Positions 1 to 5,353 of a stretch of DNA of 7,147 nucleotides are shown in pieces (positions within the stretch are counted from its first letter, which is position 1; every line of letters starts with the position of its first letter). The position numbers and the translations under genes were made by a program. Source of the stretch: Pseudothermotoga sp. (GTDB taxonomy: Bacteria; Thermotogota; Thermotogae; Thermotogales; DSM-5069). Location of the stretch: assembly GCA_003510135.1 (NCBI GenBank), contig DOKY01000030.1, positions 7,223 through 14,369 of the forward strand, read 5' to 3'. The notes below the pieces were generated by a model that was given only the letters and a program-made list of their open reading frames with translations, was not told the DNA's origin and ran no database searches.

Positions 1-2
1 TG

Positions 3-1232
3 CCTGAGTTTCGTGGAACGATCGAATGCAGTCTGATTCCTATCTCAAATGGTTACGAAGTAAAATGTAAGGCGATCCTTGATAAAGTTGAGGACAGCTA
101 CAGTTTGGCTTTGATTTTGAGGGGTGGATTGACCTTCAGGTATGCAATCGATACAGTGACGATGGAAGTCAAAAACAACAATCTGAAAATCGTGGGGGAT
201 GTACTCGTCAGAGATGGATCGCTGGATACTGGTAACAACTCAGCTGTTACGGGGAACGTCTATCTAATGAATGGGTCGCTGAGTATCGGTGAGAACTCGG
301 TTGTCACAGGTAACGTGTATCTAATGGATGGATCGTTGAATATCACTAACAACTCGGCCGTTACAGGCAATGTGTACTTAGCGAATGGGAACTTGACTAT
401 GGGCAACAAGAGCGTCGTCGAAGAAGATGTTTTAGCCATTGGAAACGTGACAGGTACAGGCACAATAAGGCGCAACGCTGTTGTTACTGGAACCATAGAA
501 AGTGGTGTTACAGTGCTGGGAGATAAAACAGAGAACGCGTCGAGTACGTACGTTCTTGACGAAATCTCGAGGCGCGTGAACACAAGTCCACCAACGAGTC
601 CACCTTTGCCTGCGACACCGACGTTTTTCCCAGATCCTGCAGTCAAACTCACTGATACGGTGATTTCTGAGAGCAATCGGACGTACTACACAGGTAGCGC
701 TACTGAAAATGGTTTGAGCATCGACAACAACGAGACACTGACTCTCAAAATACCGAGCGATGGGGTACTTTCGTTCGCCGTGAAAAAACTCAACTTCGGT
801 AACAACGTGACGATCGAAGTCGAAGGCAACGGTGTCGTGATGATTTACGTCGAAGATGACATCACTGCTGGCAACAAGCTTGATATAATACCTAAACCCA
901 ATACTCAAAGTCAGTTTCGATTGCTCATTTACTCGAATAAACCTGGCAGTTTTGATTTCGGAAACAATCTTTTTGTTGGCGAGGGGGGTGGATTTTACAT
1001 ATATGCGCCAGAAAAGTCGGTGAAAATAGGCAACAGTCCAAACCAATCAGAAGTGGATGTCTACGGAGCTATAGTAGCCAATAAAATCGAGGTGCAGAAC
1101 AATCTTTATCTCGCGCTTCCAGATAATCCCTCGGGAACACAGATCCCTTGGTTCCCGATACGGTTCGATCCATCAGCCACCAGCACGGGTCCTTATGGTT
1201 CGTACGTGGAATACAGGAGCTGGGGTCAATGA
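3..1232 (+). CDS. Beta-helical PilX-like pilus-associated protein, 5' partial
   Basis: The frame is open from base 3 with no stop, so the gene begins left of the window. A TTG at 105 is possible but nothing marks it as a start. About 409 residues are visible. In order they hold a leading segment (1-66), four 19-residue repeats (67-142) of pattern VYLxxGSLxxxNNSxVTGN, a further hydrophobic/Gly/Thr-rich stretch to about 190, a Pro/Thr/Ser linker (193-212), and a C-terminal beta domain ending near FYIYAPEKSVKIG and VYGAIVANKIEVQNNLYL. That last pattern is typical of the C-terminal regions of PilX-like pilus-assembly proteins. The repeats recall bactofilin-like or other short-rung beta helices. 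The stop overlaps the next start (ATGA), and two prepilin genes follow, so a secreted minor-pilin or pilus-tip role is likely. The prepilin signal and membrane helix expected of PilX would lie outside the window. The surface role is inferred; the beta-helix reading is fairly secure. Confidence 0.8.
   Translation, partial: PEFRGTIECSLIPISNGYEVKCKAILDKVEDSYSLALILRGGLTFRYAIDTVTMEVKNNNLKIVGDVLVRDGSLDTGNNSAVTGNVYLMNGSLSIGENSVVTGNVYLMDGSLNITNNSAVTGNVYLANGNLTMGNKSVVEEDVLAIGNVTGTGTIRRNAVVTGTIESGVTVLGDKTENASSTYVLDEISRRVNTSPPTSPPLPATPTFFPDPAVKLTDTVISESNRTYYTGSATENGLSIDNNETLTLKIPSDGVLSFAVKKLNFGNNVTIEVEGNGVVMIYVEDDITAGNKLDIIPKPNTQSQFRLLIYSNKPGSFDFGNNLFVGEGGGFYIYAPEKSVKIGNSPNQSEVDVYGAIVANKIEVQNNLYLALPDNPSGTQIPWFPIRFDPSATSTGPYGSYVEYRSWGQ
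201..428 (+). repeat. Four tandem 57-bp (19-residue) coding repeats
   Basis: Four in-frame units begin at 201, 258, 315 and 372. Each encodes one beta-helix turn or pair of strands with conserved GSL, NNS/ENS/NKS and VTGN positions. Units 2 and 3 match at about 43 of 57 bases by eye, and differences fall largely at synonymous or exposed positions. The fourth unit has decayed at its end (VVEED instead of VVTGN). The repeats look duplicated within the gene but are old enough to have diverged. Confidence 0.85.
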
Positions 1233-1546
1233 AGCGAGGTTACACGCTCACCGAAGTCATAGCGGCTCTGGTGATCATAGCCATAGGTGCGCTCGCACTC
1301 TTTGGAGTGCTCAGCAACGCTTTGACTGGTATAGGAAGGGTTTATCGCGAATCGAGAAAAACATTTGAAGCGAACGCGAAATTGGAAGAGTATTTCTCCA
1401 AAGGCGACTCATCCCAAGTCGAACCTCAGTTTTCGACGTTGACCATAACTTCCTTGGCCACGTCGATCGAAGTGAAGATCGTAAAACCTAAATCCGATCA
1501 ATTTGGAAACACCGCTCTGTTCATCTTTGAGCCTGCAACACAGTGA
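1229..1546 (+). CDS. Small type IV prepilin-like protein (minor pilin/pseudopilin)
   Basis: The product has 105 residues. Its N-terminus is a class III (prepilin peptidase) signal: MKRG, cleavage expected after Gly4, then Tyr at +1 where Phe or Met is usual, Thr-Leu-Thr, and Glu at mature position 5. A hydrophobic helix follows at about residues 8-29. The rest is a short alpha-helical spine and a small beta-rich globular end without cysteines. The start at 1229 is chosen because the signal begins exactly there, AGGAG at 1215-1219 lies 9 bases upstream, and the ATG overlaps the previous stop (ATGA). A start at 1148 would put 27 unrelated residues before the signal. Translational coupling with both neighbours is likely. 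At this size it would be a minor pilin (PilV/GspI-like) rather than the main filament subunit, but the exact class cannot be told. Confidence 0.88.
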   Translation: MKRGYTLTEVIAALVIIAIGALALFGVLSNALTGIGRVYRESRKTFEANAKLEEYFSKGDSSQVEPQFSTLTITSLATSIEVKIVKPKSDQFGNTALFIFEPATQ

Positions 1547-1556
1547 AGTTTCAAAT

Positions 1557-1561
1557 GGAGG
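1557..1561 (+). promoter_or_regulatory. Shine-Dalgarno fixing the start at 1570
   Basis: GGAGG lies 8 bases before ATG 1570. Earlier in-frame starts exist (GTG 1543, which overlaps the previous stop, and ATG 1555), but neither has a comparable site. Starting at 1570 also gives a normal short prepilin leader. Confidence 0.75.
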
Positions 1562-1569
1562 ACGTCGAA

Positions 1570-2121
1570 ATGTCAAAACTCACCCTTTCTTCAAAAAGTG
1601 GTTTCACCTTGATAGAACTCTTGATCGTGTTGATAATCCTCGGTGTCGTTTTTGCGATAATTTCGATGCTCTTCTATCTTCCCATCAAGAATGCGCAGTT
1701 CACACAGCAAGAATACACGACCTTCGAAGAAATGCGAAAGGTGCTCGAGATACTCAGAAAAGAACTGACGCTGGCAGAGGACGCAAACGCCACCACTACG
1801 TCGATACAAGAGATAACACTCACCGCGACTGAACTTGCTTTCGGTTATGAAAACGGAGCGTTCTACGTCAAGACTTCGACGAATTCAACGCCAACGCTCA
1901 TAGCCGAAATCAATCTTTCTTCGACTTCGACTGTGTTCTTTGTCGAGACCATCAACTCTCCTCCTCCGAAACCAAAGAAGTACGTGAAGGTGACCTTGAT
2001 CCACGAGAATCCCTCTGTGAAGTTGGAAGCCACGATCAACCTTCTGAATTCGTTTCGGTTGAATAATCCGAGCACCGCCACAACGAGCGGGAACACGCTC
2101 ATCGTGACGAAGAACGAATGA
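1570..2121 (+). CDS. Type IV prepilin-like protein (PilW/GspJ-like minor pilin)
   Basis: The product has 183 residues. A leader of 11 residues ends in KSG, followed by FTLIELLIVLIILGVVFAI. This is a textbook prepilin peptidase site with Phe at +1 and Glu at +5 (residue 16), and a membrane/spine helix at about residues 15-37. The remainder is an amphipathic helix (about 45-75, with many Glu/Lys) and a beta-rich globular domain rich in Thr, Ser and Asn, with no cysteines. The gene lies 23 bases after the preceding small prepilin and is the last of the visible pilus operon. Its stop sits 3 bases from the end of a convergent gene. It should be processed by a prepilin peptidase encoded elsewhere and inserted in a type IV pilus or type II secretion-like pseudopilus. 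The family is certain; PilW/GspJ-like placement rests on order and size only. Confidence 0.9.
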   Translation: MSKLTLSSKSGFTLIELLIVLIILGVVFAIISMLFYLPIKNAQFTQQEYTTFEEMRKVLEILRKELTLAEDANATTTSIQEITLTATELAFGYENGAFYVKTSTNSTPTLIAEINLSSTSTVFFVETINSPPPKPKKYVKVTLIHENPSVKLEATINLLNSFRLNNPSTATTSGNTLIVTKNE

Positions 2122-2124
2122 GTT

Positions 2125-3123
2125 TCACACTGTGTTCATGGCCGTTCTCGATTCGAAATGGAAAGCTCGCTTGAACCACTCGAGTGCGTCTTTCAACGAA
2201 TCCTCTATGGGCCTCGGTGTGTATCCGAGCTCTTTTGAAGCCTTCGTGTGTGAATAAACATAGTTCCTGCTGAGCGTGTAGACTGCGTAGGGTGTGAAGA
2301 TGCTCTTTTTGCCGAACAGTTGTGCGAGTGATGTGAAACTCGAAACGATGTATGCGAGCCAGATGGGAAGGAACATCTTAACAGAACGTTTGGGCTCTAT
2401 CTTGTCCAAGGTTTGAACGAGTGCCTTCACGGTGACATGTGTACCACCGACGATGTAAATTTCTCCAGTCTTTGCAATTTTGGATGCCGACACCAATGCG
2501 TCCGCAACGTCTCTCACATCGACGAAATCGAAGCTTCCTTCGACCGCGACCTTGAGCCTACCTCTCAGATGGAGCAAGAGTAAATTCCCCATCTCTGAGA
2601 TACGCCAATCGTAAGGACCTACTATCCCGGTGGGACAGACCACGACGGCGTCGAGCCCGCGTTTGGTCGCCTCGAGAACCAGGTTCGTGGCGATCGCTTT
2701 CGATTTGGCGTAGCACCCTGTGACCTTAGCTGGATCTATGGGCACAGTTTCGTCTATGAGCGAACCTTTGGAAAGTTCGGCGAAAGCGTGGACCGAACTC
2801 ACATAGACGAGTTTGGAGTTGTTTTTGAGGCAGGCTTCAACGATGTTTCTCGTCCCGTTCATGTTCACATCGTAAACGAGTTTTCTTCTTCCAAATATGG
2901 AGATGACAGCCGCGAGGTGAAAGACCGTTCGTGCACCTTCGCAGAACCTCTCGATGGTTTGCCGATCCCTTATGTCACCTTTGAAAATCTCGACGTTCAA
3001 ACCTTCCAATGGTTTAGTGTCCTCGAACGGCGCCACGAGTGCGCGGACGTTTTCACCCATGCCGACCAATTTTCTCACGAGCACGTTTCCCAAATGTCCA
3101 GTAGCCCCGGTGACTGCGATCAT
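2125..3123 (-). CDS. Extended SDR: NAD(P)-dependent epimerase/dehydratase-type oxidoreductase
   Basis: The product has 332 residues, a normal length for extended short-chain dehydrogenases. A Rossmann nucleotide-binding loop TGATGHLG is at 5-12, an acidic GD-I (Asp50) sits where the adenine contact is expected, HLAA is at 69-72, an active-site Ser is in VSS (109-110), and the catalytic pair Tyr138/Lys142 lies in YAKSK. FVDVRDVADA (200-209) is the usual start of the substrate domain. The overall pattern resembles dihydroflavonol-4-reductase/hopanoid-associated sugar epimerase-like or 3-beta-HSD-like members acting on hydroxyl, keto or sugar groups. The substrate is not readable. A hydrophobic segment at 251-270 may be substrate pocket or membrane contact. 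The start is supported by AAGGGGG (3131-3137) seven bases upstream and a 4-bp ATGA overlap with the MarR gene, so the two are co-transcribed and coupled. It is probably regulated by that repressor. Confidence 0.88.
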   Translation of the reverse strand: MIAVTGATGHLGNVLVRKLVGMGENVRALVAPFEDTKPLEGLNVEIFKGDIRDRQTIERFCEGARTVFHLAAVISIFGRRKLVYDVNMNGTRNIVEACLKNNSKLVYVSSVHAFAELSKGSLIDETVPIDPAKVTGCYAKSKAIATNLVLEATKRGLDAVVVCPTGIVGPYDWRISEMGNLLLLHLRGRLKVAVEGSFDFVDVRDVADALVSASKIAKTGEIYIVGGTHVTVKALVQTLDKIEPKRSVKMFLPIWLAYIVSSFTSLAQLFGKKSIFTPYAVYTLSRNYVYSHTKASKELGYTPRPIEDSLKDALEWFKRAFHFESRTAMNTV

Positions 3124-3569
3124 ACTTCCGCCCCCTTGGAATCGATGAAGATCGCAAGGAACTTTTCGAAACCTTTGGATATGAGCATCGAATCGTCTGG
3201 ATCGAGTTCAGCCACAACTCTGTCAACAAGCTTCGATAGTTCCTCGATCAGCTCGTTGTAGACTCTTTCACCATGCTGTGTGACGCGAAGTTGTATCACC
3301 CTGCGGTCAGATTCGTCGGGTGTTCTTTTCACGAACCCTTTCTTCTCCAGGACGTCGACGAGGTGCGTCACGTTCGCTTTTGTCATCGAGAGTGCGTCCG
3401 CGAGCTCTTTCATCTTGCAGGGTCCATACTTGATCAGGTAGAAGAGCGCGTAAAGTTCCACCGCTCGAAGTTTCTCCAGCTCTGGGTGAAACTTTATCAT
3501 CTGCGAAAACCTCAACGTGATTTCCACAATGGACTCGATCATTCTTCTGCTATCCACATCGATCACCAT
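3120..3569 (-). CDS. MarR-family transcriptional regulator
   Basis: From ATG 3569 the product has 149 residues, normal for MarR. An N-terminal dimerisation helix (about 6-25) is followed by a winged helix-turn-helix. Helix elements run MKELADAL and MTKANVTHLVDVLEKKG (53-78), and the wing carries the family's DESDRR motif (85-90) followed by VIQLRVT. C-terminal helices (100-143) complete the dimer arm. The frame is open back to 3689, but the extra 40 residues are unlike MarR and a perfect promoter lies inside that stretch, so the later start is preferred. No Shine-Dalgarno precedes it, and the -10 box ends only 4 bases before the ATG. Translation is therefore leaderless, or begins slightly downstream (GTG 3557 or ATG 3542). 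The gene overlaps the dehydrogenase gene by 4 bp. Autorepression through the dyad at its promoter is likely. The ligand is unknown. Confidence 0.9.
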   Translation of the reverse strand: MVIDVDSRRMIESIVEITLRFSQMIKFHPELEKLRAVELYALFYLIKYGPCKMKELADALSMTKANVTHLVDVLEKKGFVKRTPDESDRRVIQLRVTQHGERVYNELIEELSKLVDRVVAELDPDDSMLISKGFEKFLAIFIDSKGAEV

Positions 3570-3573
3570 GGAG

Positions 3574-3602
3574 ATTATATGGTTAAAAGTTTTGACTGTC
3601 AA
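3574..3602 (-). promoter_or_regulatory. Consensus sigma-A promoter of the marR-dehydrogenase operon
   Basis: Read on the minus strand, TTGACA (3602-3597), a 17-base spacer and TATAAT (3579-3574) match the consensus at all 12 positions with ideal spacing. The expected transcription start falls on or beside the ATG at 3569, which implies a message with almost no leader. Confidence 0.85.
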
Positions 3603-3612
3603 GTACTTAAAC
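3582..3612. promoter_or_regulatory. Palindromic operator, probably for the adjacent MarR protein
   Basis: A 31-bp dyad is centred on base 3597. Its core of 5+1+5 bases (TTGAC/GTCAA) is perfect, and 11 of 15 arm positions match in all. It covers the -35 box and nearly all of the spacer of the marR promoter, so a bound dimer would block RNA polymerase. Size, symmetry and position fit MarR-family operators. The pairing with this repressor is inferred from location. Confidence 0.65.
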
Positions 3613-3734
3613 TTTATGAACCTATAGTCACAGAATGTCTTGATCCAAGCTCGACACGCCTTGTCAATCTCGAAAATGAACACTTTCACCGTTCTTTGTC
3701 CGCATACAAAGTTATGGGGAACGCTCCTTGAGAA

Positions 3735-3749
3735 TCTGAACCGTTCAGA
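3735..3749. repeat. 15-bp perfect palindrome (operator-like)
   Basis: TCTGAAC-C-GTTCAGA has 7-bp arms around one central base. No T tract follows on either strand, so it is not a terminator. It resembles a binding site for a dimeric regulator or a small hairpin. It differs from a Bacillus-type LexA box, where four bases separate GAAC and GTTC. Confidence 0.5.
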
Positions 3750-3794
3750 GGGTGGGATCGTACATTGACCTTGGTCTGAAATGACGTTTTCTTC

Positions 3795-3879
3795 GTTGAA
3801 AAGTTAAGAGAAAATCGCACTCCCCAGCATGAAAGATCAAGACGATCTCTCAAATGAAACGTGAGAAGTTAAAAAATCG
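3795..3879 (+). repeat. Degenerate direct repeat, two copies
   Basis: Copies at 3795-3817 and 3861-3879 share AAGTTAA followed by AAAATCG, with a small gap between the two blocks and partial matching upstream (GTTGAA and GTGAG). They start 66 bases apart in the intergenic leader. A weak resemblance to one arm of the marR operator (GTTAAAAGTT) is visible. AT-rich chance similarity cannot be excluded. Confidence 0.3.
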
Positions 3880-3957
3880 GAAATAGTACCCTCAACAGCG
3901 TGTGCAACATTTGATCGAACGAGACGAGCAACACGAACAGATGAATGTTGAAGTTCC

Positions 3958-3986
3958 AGCCCCAAAACGAGGCTTTTTGTTTTTTT
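3958..3986 (+). terminator. Rho-independent terminator-like element
   Basis: AGCC (3958-3961), a 9-base loop and GGCT (3971-3974) are followed at once by TTTTTGTTTTTTT-type sequence (12 T among 13 bases, 3974-3986). The stem is short, but the T tract is long and unbroken except for one G. It acts only on plus-strand transcripts. No annotated gene ends just upstream, so it may close a small RNA or serve as an attenuator before the dehydrogenase gene at 4026. Confidence 0.4.
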
Positions 3987-4025
3987 CATCGATCTTGCCT
4001 GAAAGTACGTTGTATACTCACTTCG

Positions 4026-5261
4026 GTGATCGCACTGCTGAAGGATCTGAAAGAGAGTTTCAAATGCACCTGTGGAAAAGTCCACAGCGTACCGAACATA
4101 GAGATCGTTTTTGAAGAGAACGCGTTCAAGCACATCGACGATTTCTTTGAGAACCCCACTTACCTGGTGGATGAAAACACCGCAAAGTTGGTACGAACCG
4201 CGCCTGGGAGGACCATTCAACTCGAAGGTTCTCCCAGAGTTCTGGCCACGATGGAGAACGTCGAGAAAGCGATGTCACAACTCAGAAGTGATCTGATCGT
4301 CTCGGTCGGTTCCGGTAGCTTGACGGACATCGCCAAGTACGCTGCGCATCTGGCTGGTAAAAGTTTTTCATGCTTTCCCACCGCTCCCTCCGTGGATGGG
4401 TACACCTCTCGTGTCGCAGCGATACTCGTCAATGGTGAAAAAACGACAGTACAGGCAACTGTTCCAAAGAAAGTTGTGCTAGACATGAAGGTGCTCAGCG
4501 AAGCTCCAGTTGATCTTTTGAGGGCTGGGATAGGTGACATCGCGGCGAAGGTCACGGCGAGATTGGATTGGTTGCTCAGCAACCTTCTGATCGATGAGCC
4601 CATCTGCGAGTTCGCTTGGGATCAACTGAGAGATGAACTCGAGGCCGTTTTGGATGATTCGAAGAGAGTACTCGACAGAAACAAAGAGGCTGTTTTGAAG
4701 CTCATGAAGGTCCTTTTGGTCTCGGGTTTGAACATCACCGTCGTTGGTAATTCCCGACCAGCATCTGGGGCAGAGCATTTGATTTCTCACACGCTCGAGA
4801 TGTACCACGAAGCTATAAACGAAATACCACCGTTCCATGGGCTTTCCGTGGCAATGGGAACCTACGTCACGTTGAAGGCGTACAGGGTGATCTTCGAGGA
4901 TGTCAGATTGAAAAGAACATGCTTGACGAGTGAGAAAAGGTATCACGTTCTTTCAGATTTCTTTGGCGAGGAGAAAGCGAAGAGGTTCATGAACCTGTAC
5001 GAGAGGAAGATCGTGCCCAAGCAGATAGACCTCGATCACGTGAGGAGAACCTTGAAGCCCACGTACGAGAAATTCCTCGAAAAAGTTGAATCAGCGCTCG
5101 AAGCGATCCGTGTCGAAGAGTTGTTCGCACAGTACGATCCCGAATTCATTGTGAAACTGATCTTGGTTTCCAACACGATAAGGGAAAGATGCACCGTTCT
5201 CGATTTGCTCGATCAACTGTGCCTCCTCAAAGATTTCGCACGCAAGGTGTTCGAAGTTTAG
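4026..5261 (+). CDS. sn-Glycerol-1-phosphate dehydrogenase (AraM/EgsA family)
   Basis: The predicted enzyme interconverts dihydroxyacetone phosphate and sn-glycerol-1-phosphate with NAD(P)H in the cytoplasm. It belongs to the iron-alcohol-dehydrogenase/glycerol dehydrogenase fold. From GTG 4026 it has 411 residues. FKCTCGKVH (12-20) is the usual opening of this subfamily, VGSGSLTDIAKY (94-105) is the nucleotide-binding loop, and PTAPSVDGYTS (118-128) lines the active site. Metal ligands are expected at Asp171 (GIGD), His251 (SGAEH) and His271 (PFHG). The frame is open to an ATG at 3945, but that would add 27 family-less residues across a T tract. GTG 4026 is preferred, although no Shine-Dalgarno precedes it and leaderless initiation is possible. 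It stands alone, without arabinose genes. In archaea this activity sets lipid stereochemistry; in Bacillus AraM supplies glycerol-1-phosphate for heptaprenylglyceryl phosphate. A role in thermophile ether-type lipids is inference. Confidence 0.87.
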   Translation: MIALLKDLKESFKCTCGKVHSVPNIEIVFEENAFKHIDDFFENPTYLVDENTAKLVRTAPGRTIQLEGSPRVLATMENVEKAMSQLRSDLIVSVGSGSLTDIAKYAAHLAGKSFSCFPTAPSVDGYTSRVAAILVNGEKTTVQATVPKKVVLDMKVLSEAPVDLLRAGIGDIAAKVTARLDWLLSNLLIDEPICEFAWDQLRDELEAVLDDSKRVLDRNKEAVLKLMKVLLVSGLNITVVGNSRPASGAEHLISHTLEMYHEAINEIPPFHGLSVAMGTYVTLKAYRVIFEDVRLKRTCLTSEKRYHVLSDFFGEEKAKRFMNLYERKIVPKQIDLDHVRRTLKPTYEKFLEKVESALEAIRVEELFAQYDPEFIVKLILVSNTIRERCTVLDLLDQLCLLKDFARKVFEV

Positions 5262-5281
5262 TCGCCTCCCTCAACTGTTCT

Positions 5282-5293
5282 CGAGCCTGCTCG
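5282..5293. repeat. 12-bp palindrome upstream of the aroM-like promoter
   Basis: CGAGC-CT-GCTCG has 5-bp arms and sits 8 bases before the -35 box at 5301. No T tract follows, so it is a poor terminator. It could be a regulator site or a 3' hairpin of the preceding message. Confidence 0.3.
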
Positions 5294-5300
5294 TCCTCTA

Positions 5301-5327
5301 TTGACACTATATGGCGTTTACTATAAT
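5301..5327 (+). promoter_or_regulatory. Sigma-A promoter of the AroM/peptide-binding-protein operon
   Basis: TTGACA (5301-5306) and TATAAT (5322-5327) both match consensus but are only 15 bases apart, where 17 is ideal. Transcription would start near 5334, giving a leader of about 20 bases with the ribosome binding site inside it. The short spacing may lower basal activity or require an activator. Confidence 0.7.
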
Positions 5328-5340
5328 TAAATCAAAACGA

Positions 5341-5347
5341 GGGAGGT
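5341..5347 (+). promoter_or_regulatory. Strong Shine-Dalgarno supporting a TTG start
   Basis: GGGAGGT lies 6 bases before TTG 5354. No ATG or GTG in this frame is as well placed, and the protein's conserved opening (ICFITIGETPR) begins right after the TTG, so the rare start codon is believable. Confidence 0.8.
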
Positions 5348-5353
5348 CTTCTC

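Larger units (their letters stand above)
3570..4025. other. Divergent intergenic region without a recognisable gene
   Basis: About 455 bases separate the start of marR (minus) from the likely start of the glycerol-1-phosphate dehydrogenase (plus). All frames give short, low-complexity or family-less translations. It contains the marR promoter and operator, a 15-bp palindrome (3735-3749), a degenerate direct repeat (3795-3879), a 5-bp-arm hairpin (3834-3848) and a terminator-like element (3958-3986). A TATACT at 4013-4018 could be the -10 box of the downstream gene but has no good -35 partner. An untranslated leader or small RNA ending at the T tract is possible. Confidence 0.6.

Noticed and set aside
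201..428. CRISPR-like or intergenic tandem repeat
   Set aside because: The repeats have no spacers, keep the reading frame and encode a regular protein pattern, so they are coding.
432..1046. 204-residue minus-strand open frame
   Set aside because: It is antisense to the repeat-containing pilus protein, has no recognisable domain, and its composition is that of a reversed coding frame.
1148..1228. Upstream start for the small prepilin
   Set aside because: It would place 27 residues before the prepilin leader, inside the preceding gene; the ATG at 1229 has its own Shine-Dalgarno and stop-start overlap.
3570..3689. 40-residue N-terminal extension of the MarR protein
   Set aside because: A consensus promoter lies inside this stretch and MarR proteins normally start at the later position.
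4003..4019. Second marR-type operator (AGTAC...TACT) before the glycerol-1-phosphate dehydrogenase
   Set aside because: Only about 4 arm bases pair, and similarity to the marR dyad is limited to AAGTAC; not above chance.
3837..4220. 127-residue minus-strand open frame spanning the leader and start of the dehydrogenase gene
   Set aside because: Half of it is antisense to conserved coding sequence, it crosses the terminator-like element, and it has no family resemblance or Shine-Dalgarno.
5306..5325. ACTATA direct repeat with 14-base period in the AroM promoter
   Set aside because: Six-base AT-rich matches that overlap the promoter boxes are expected by chance.
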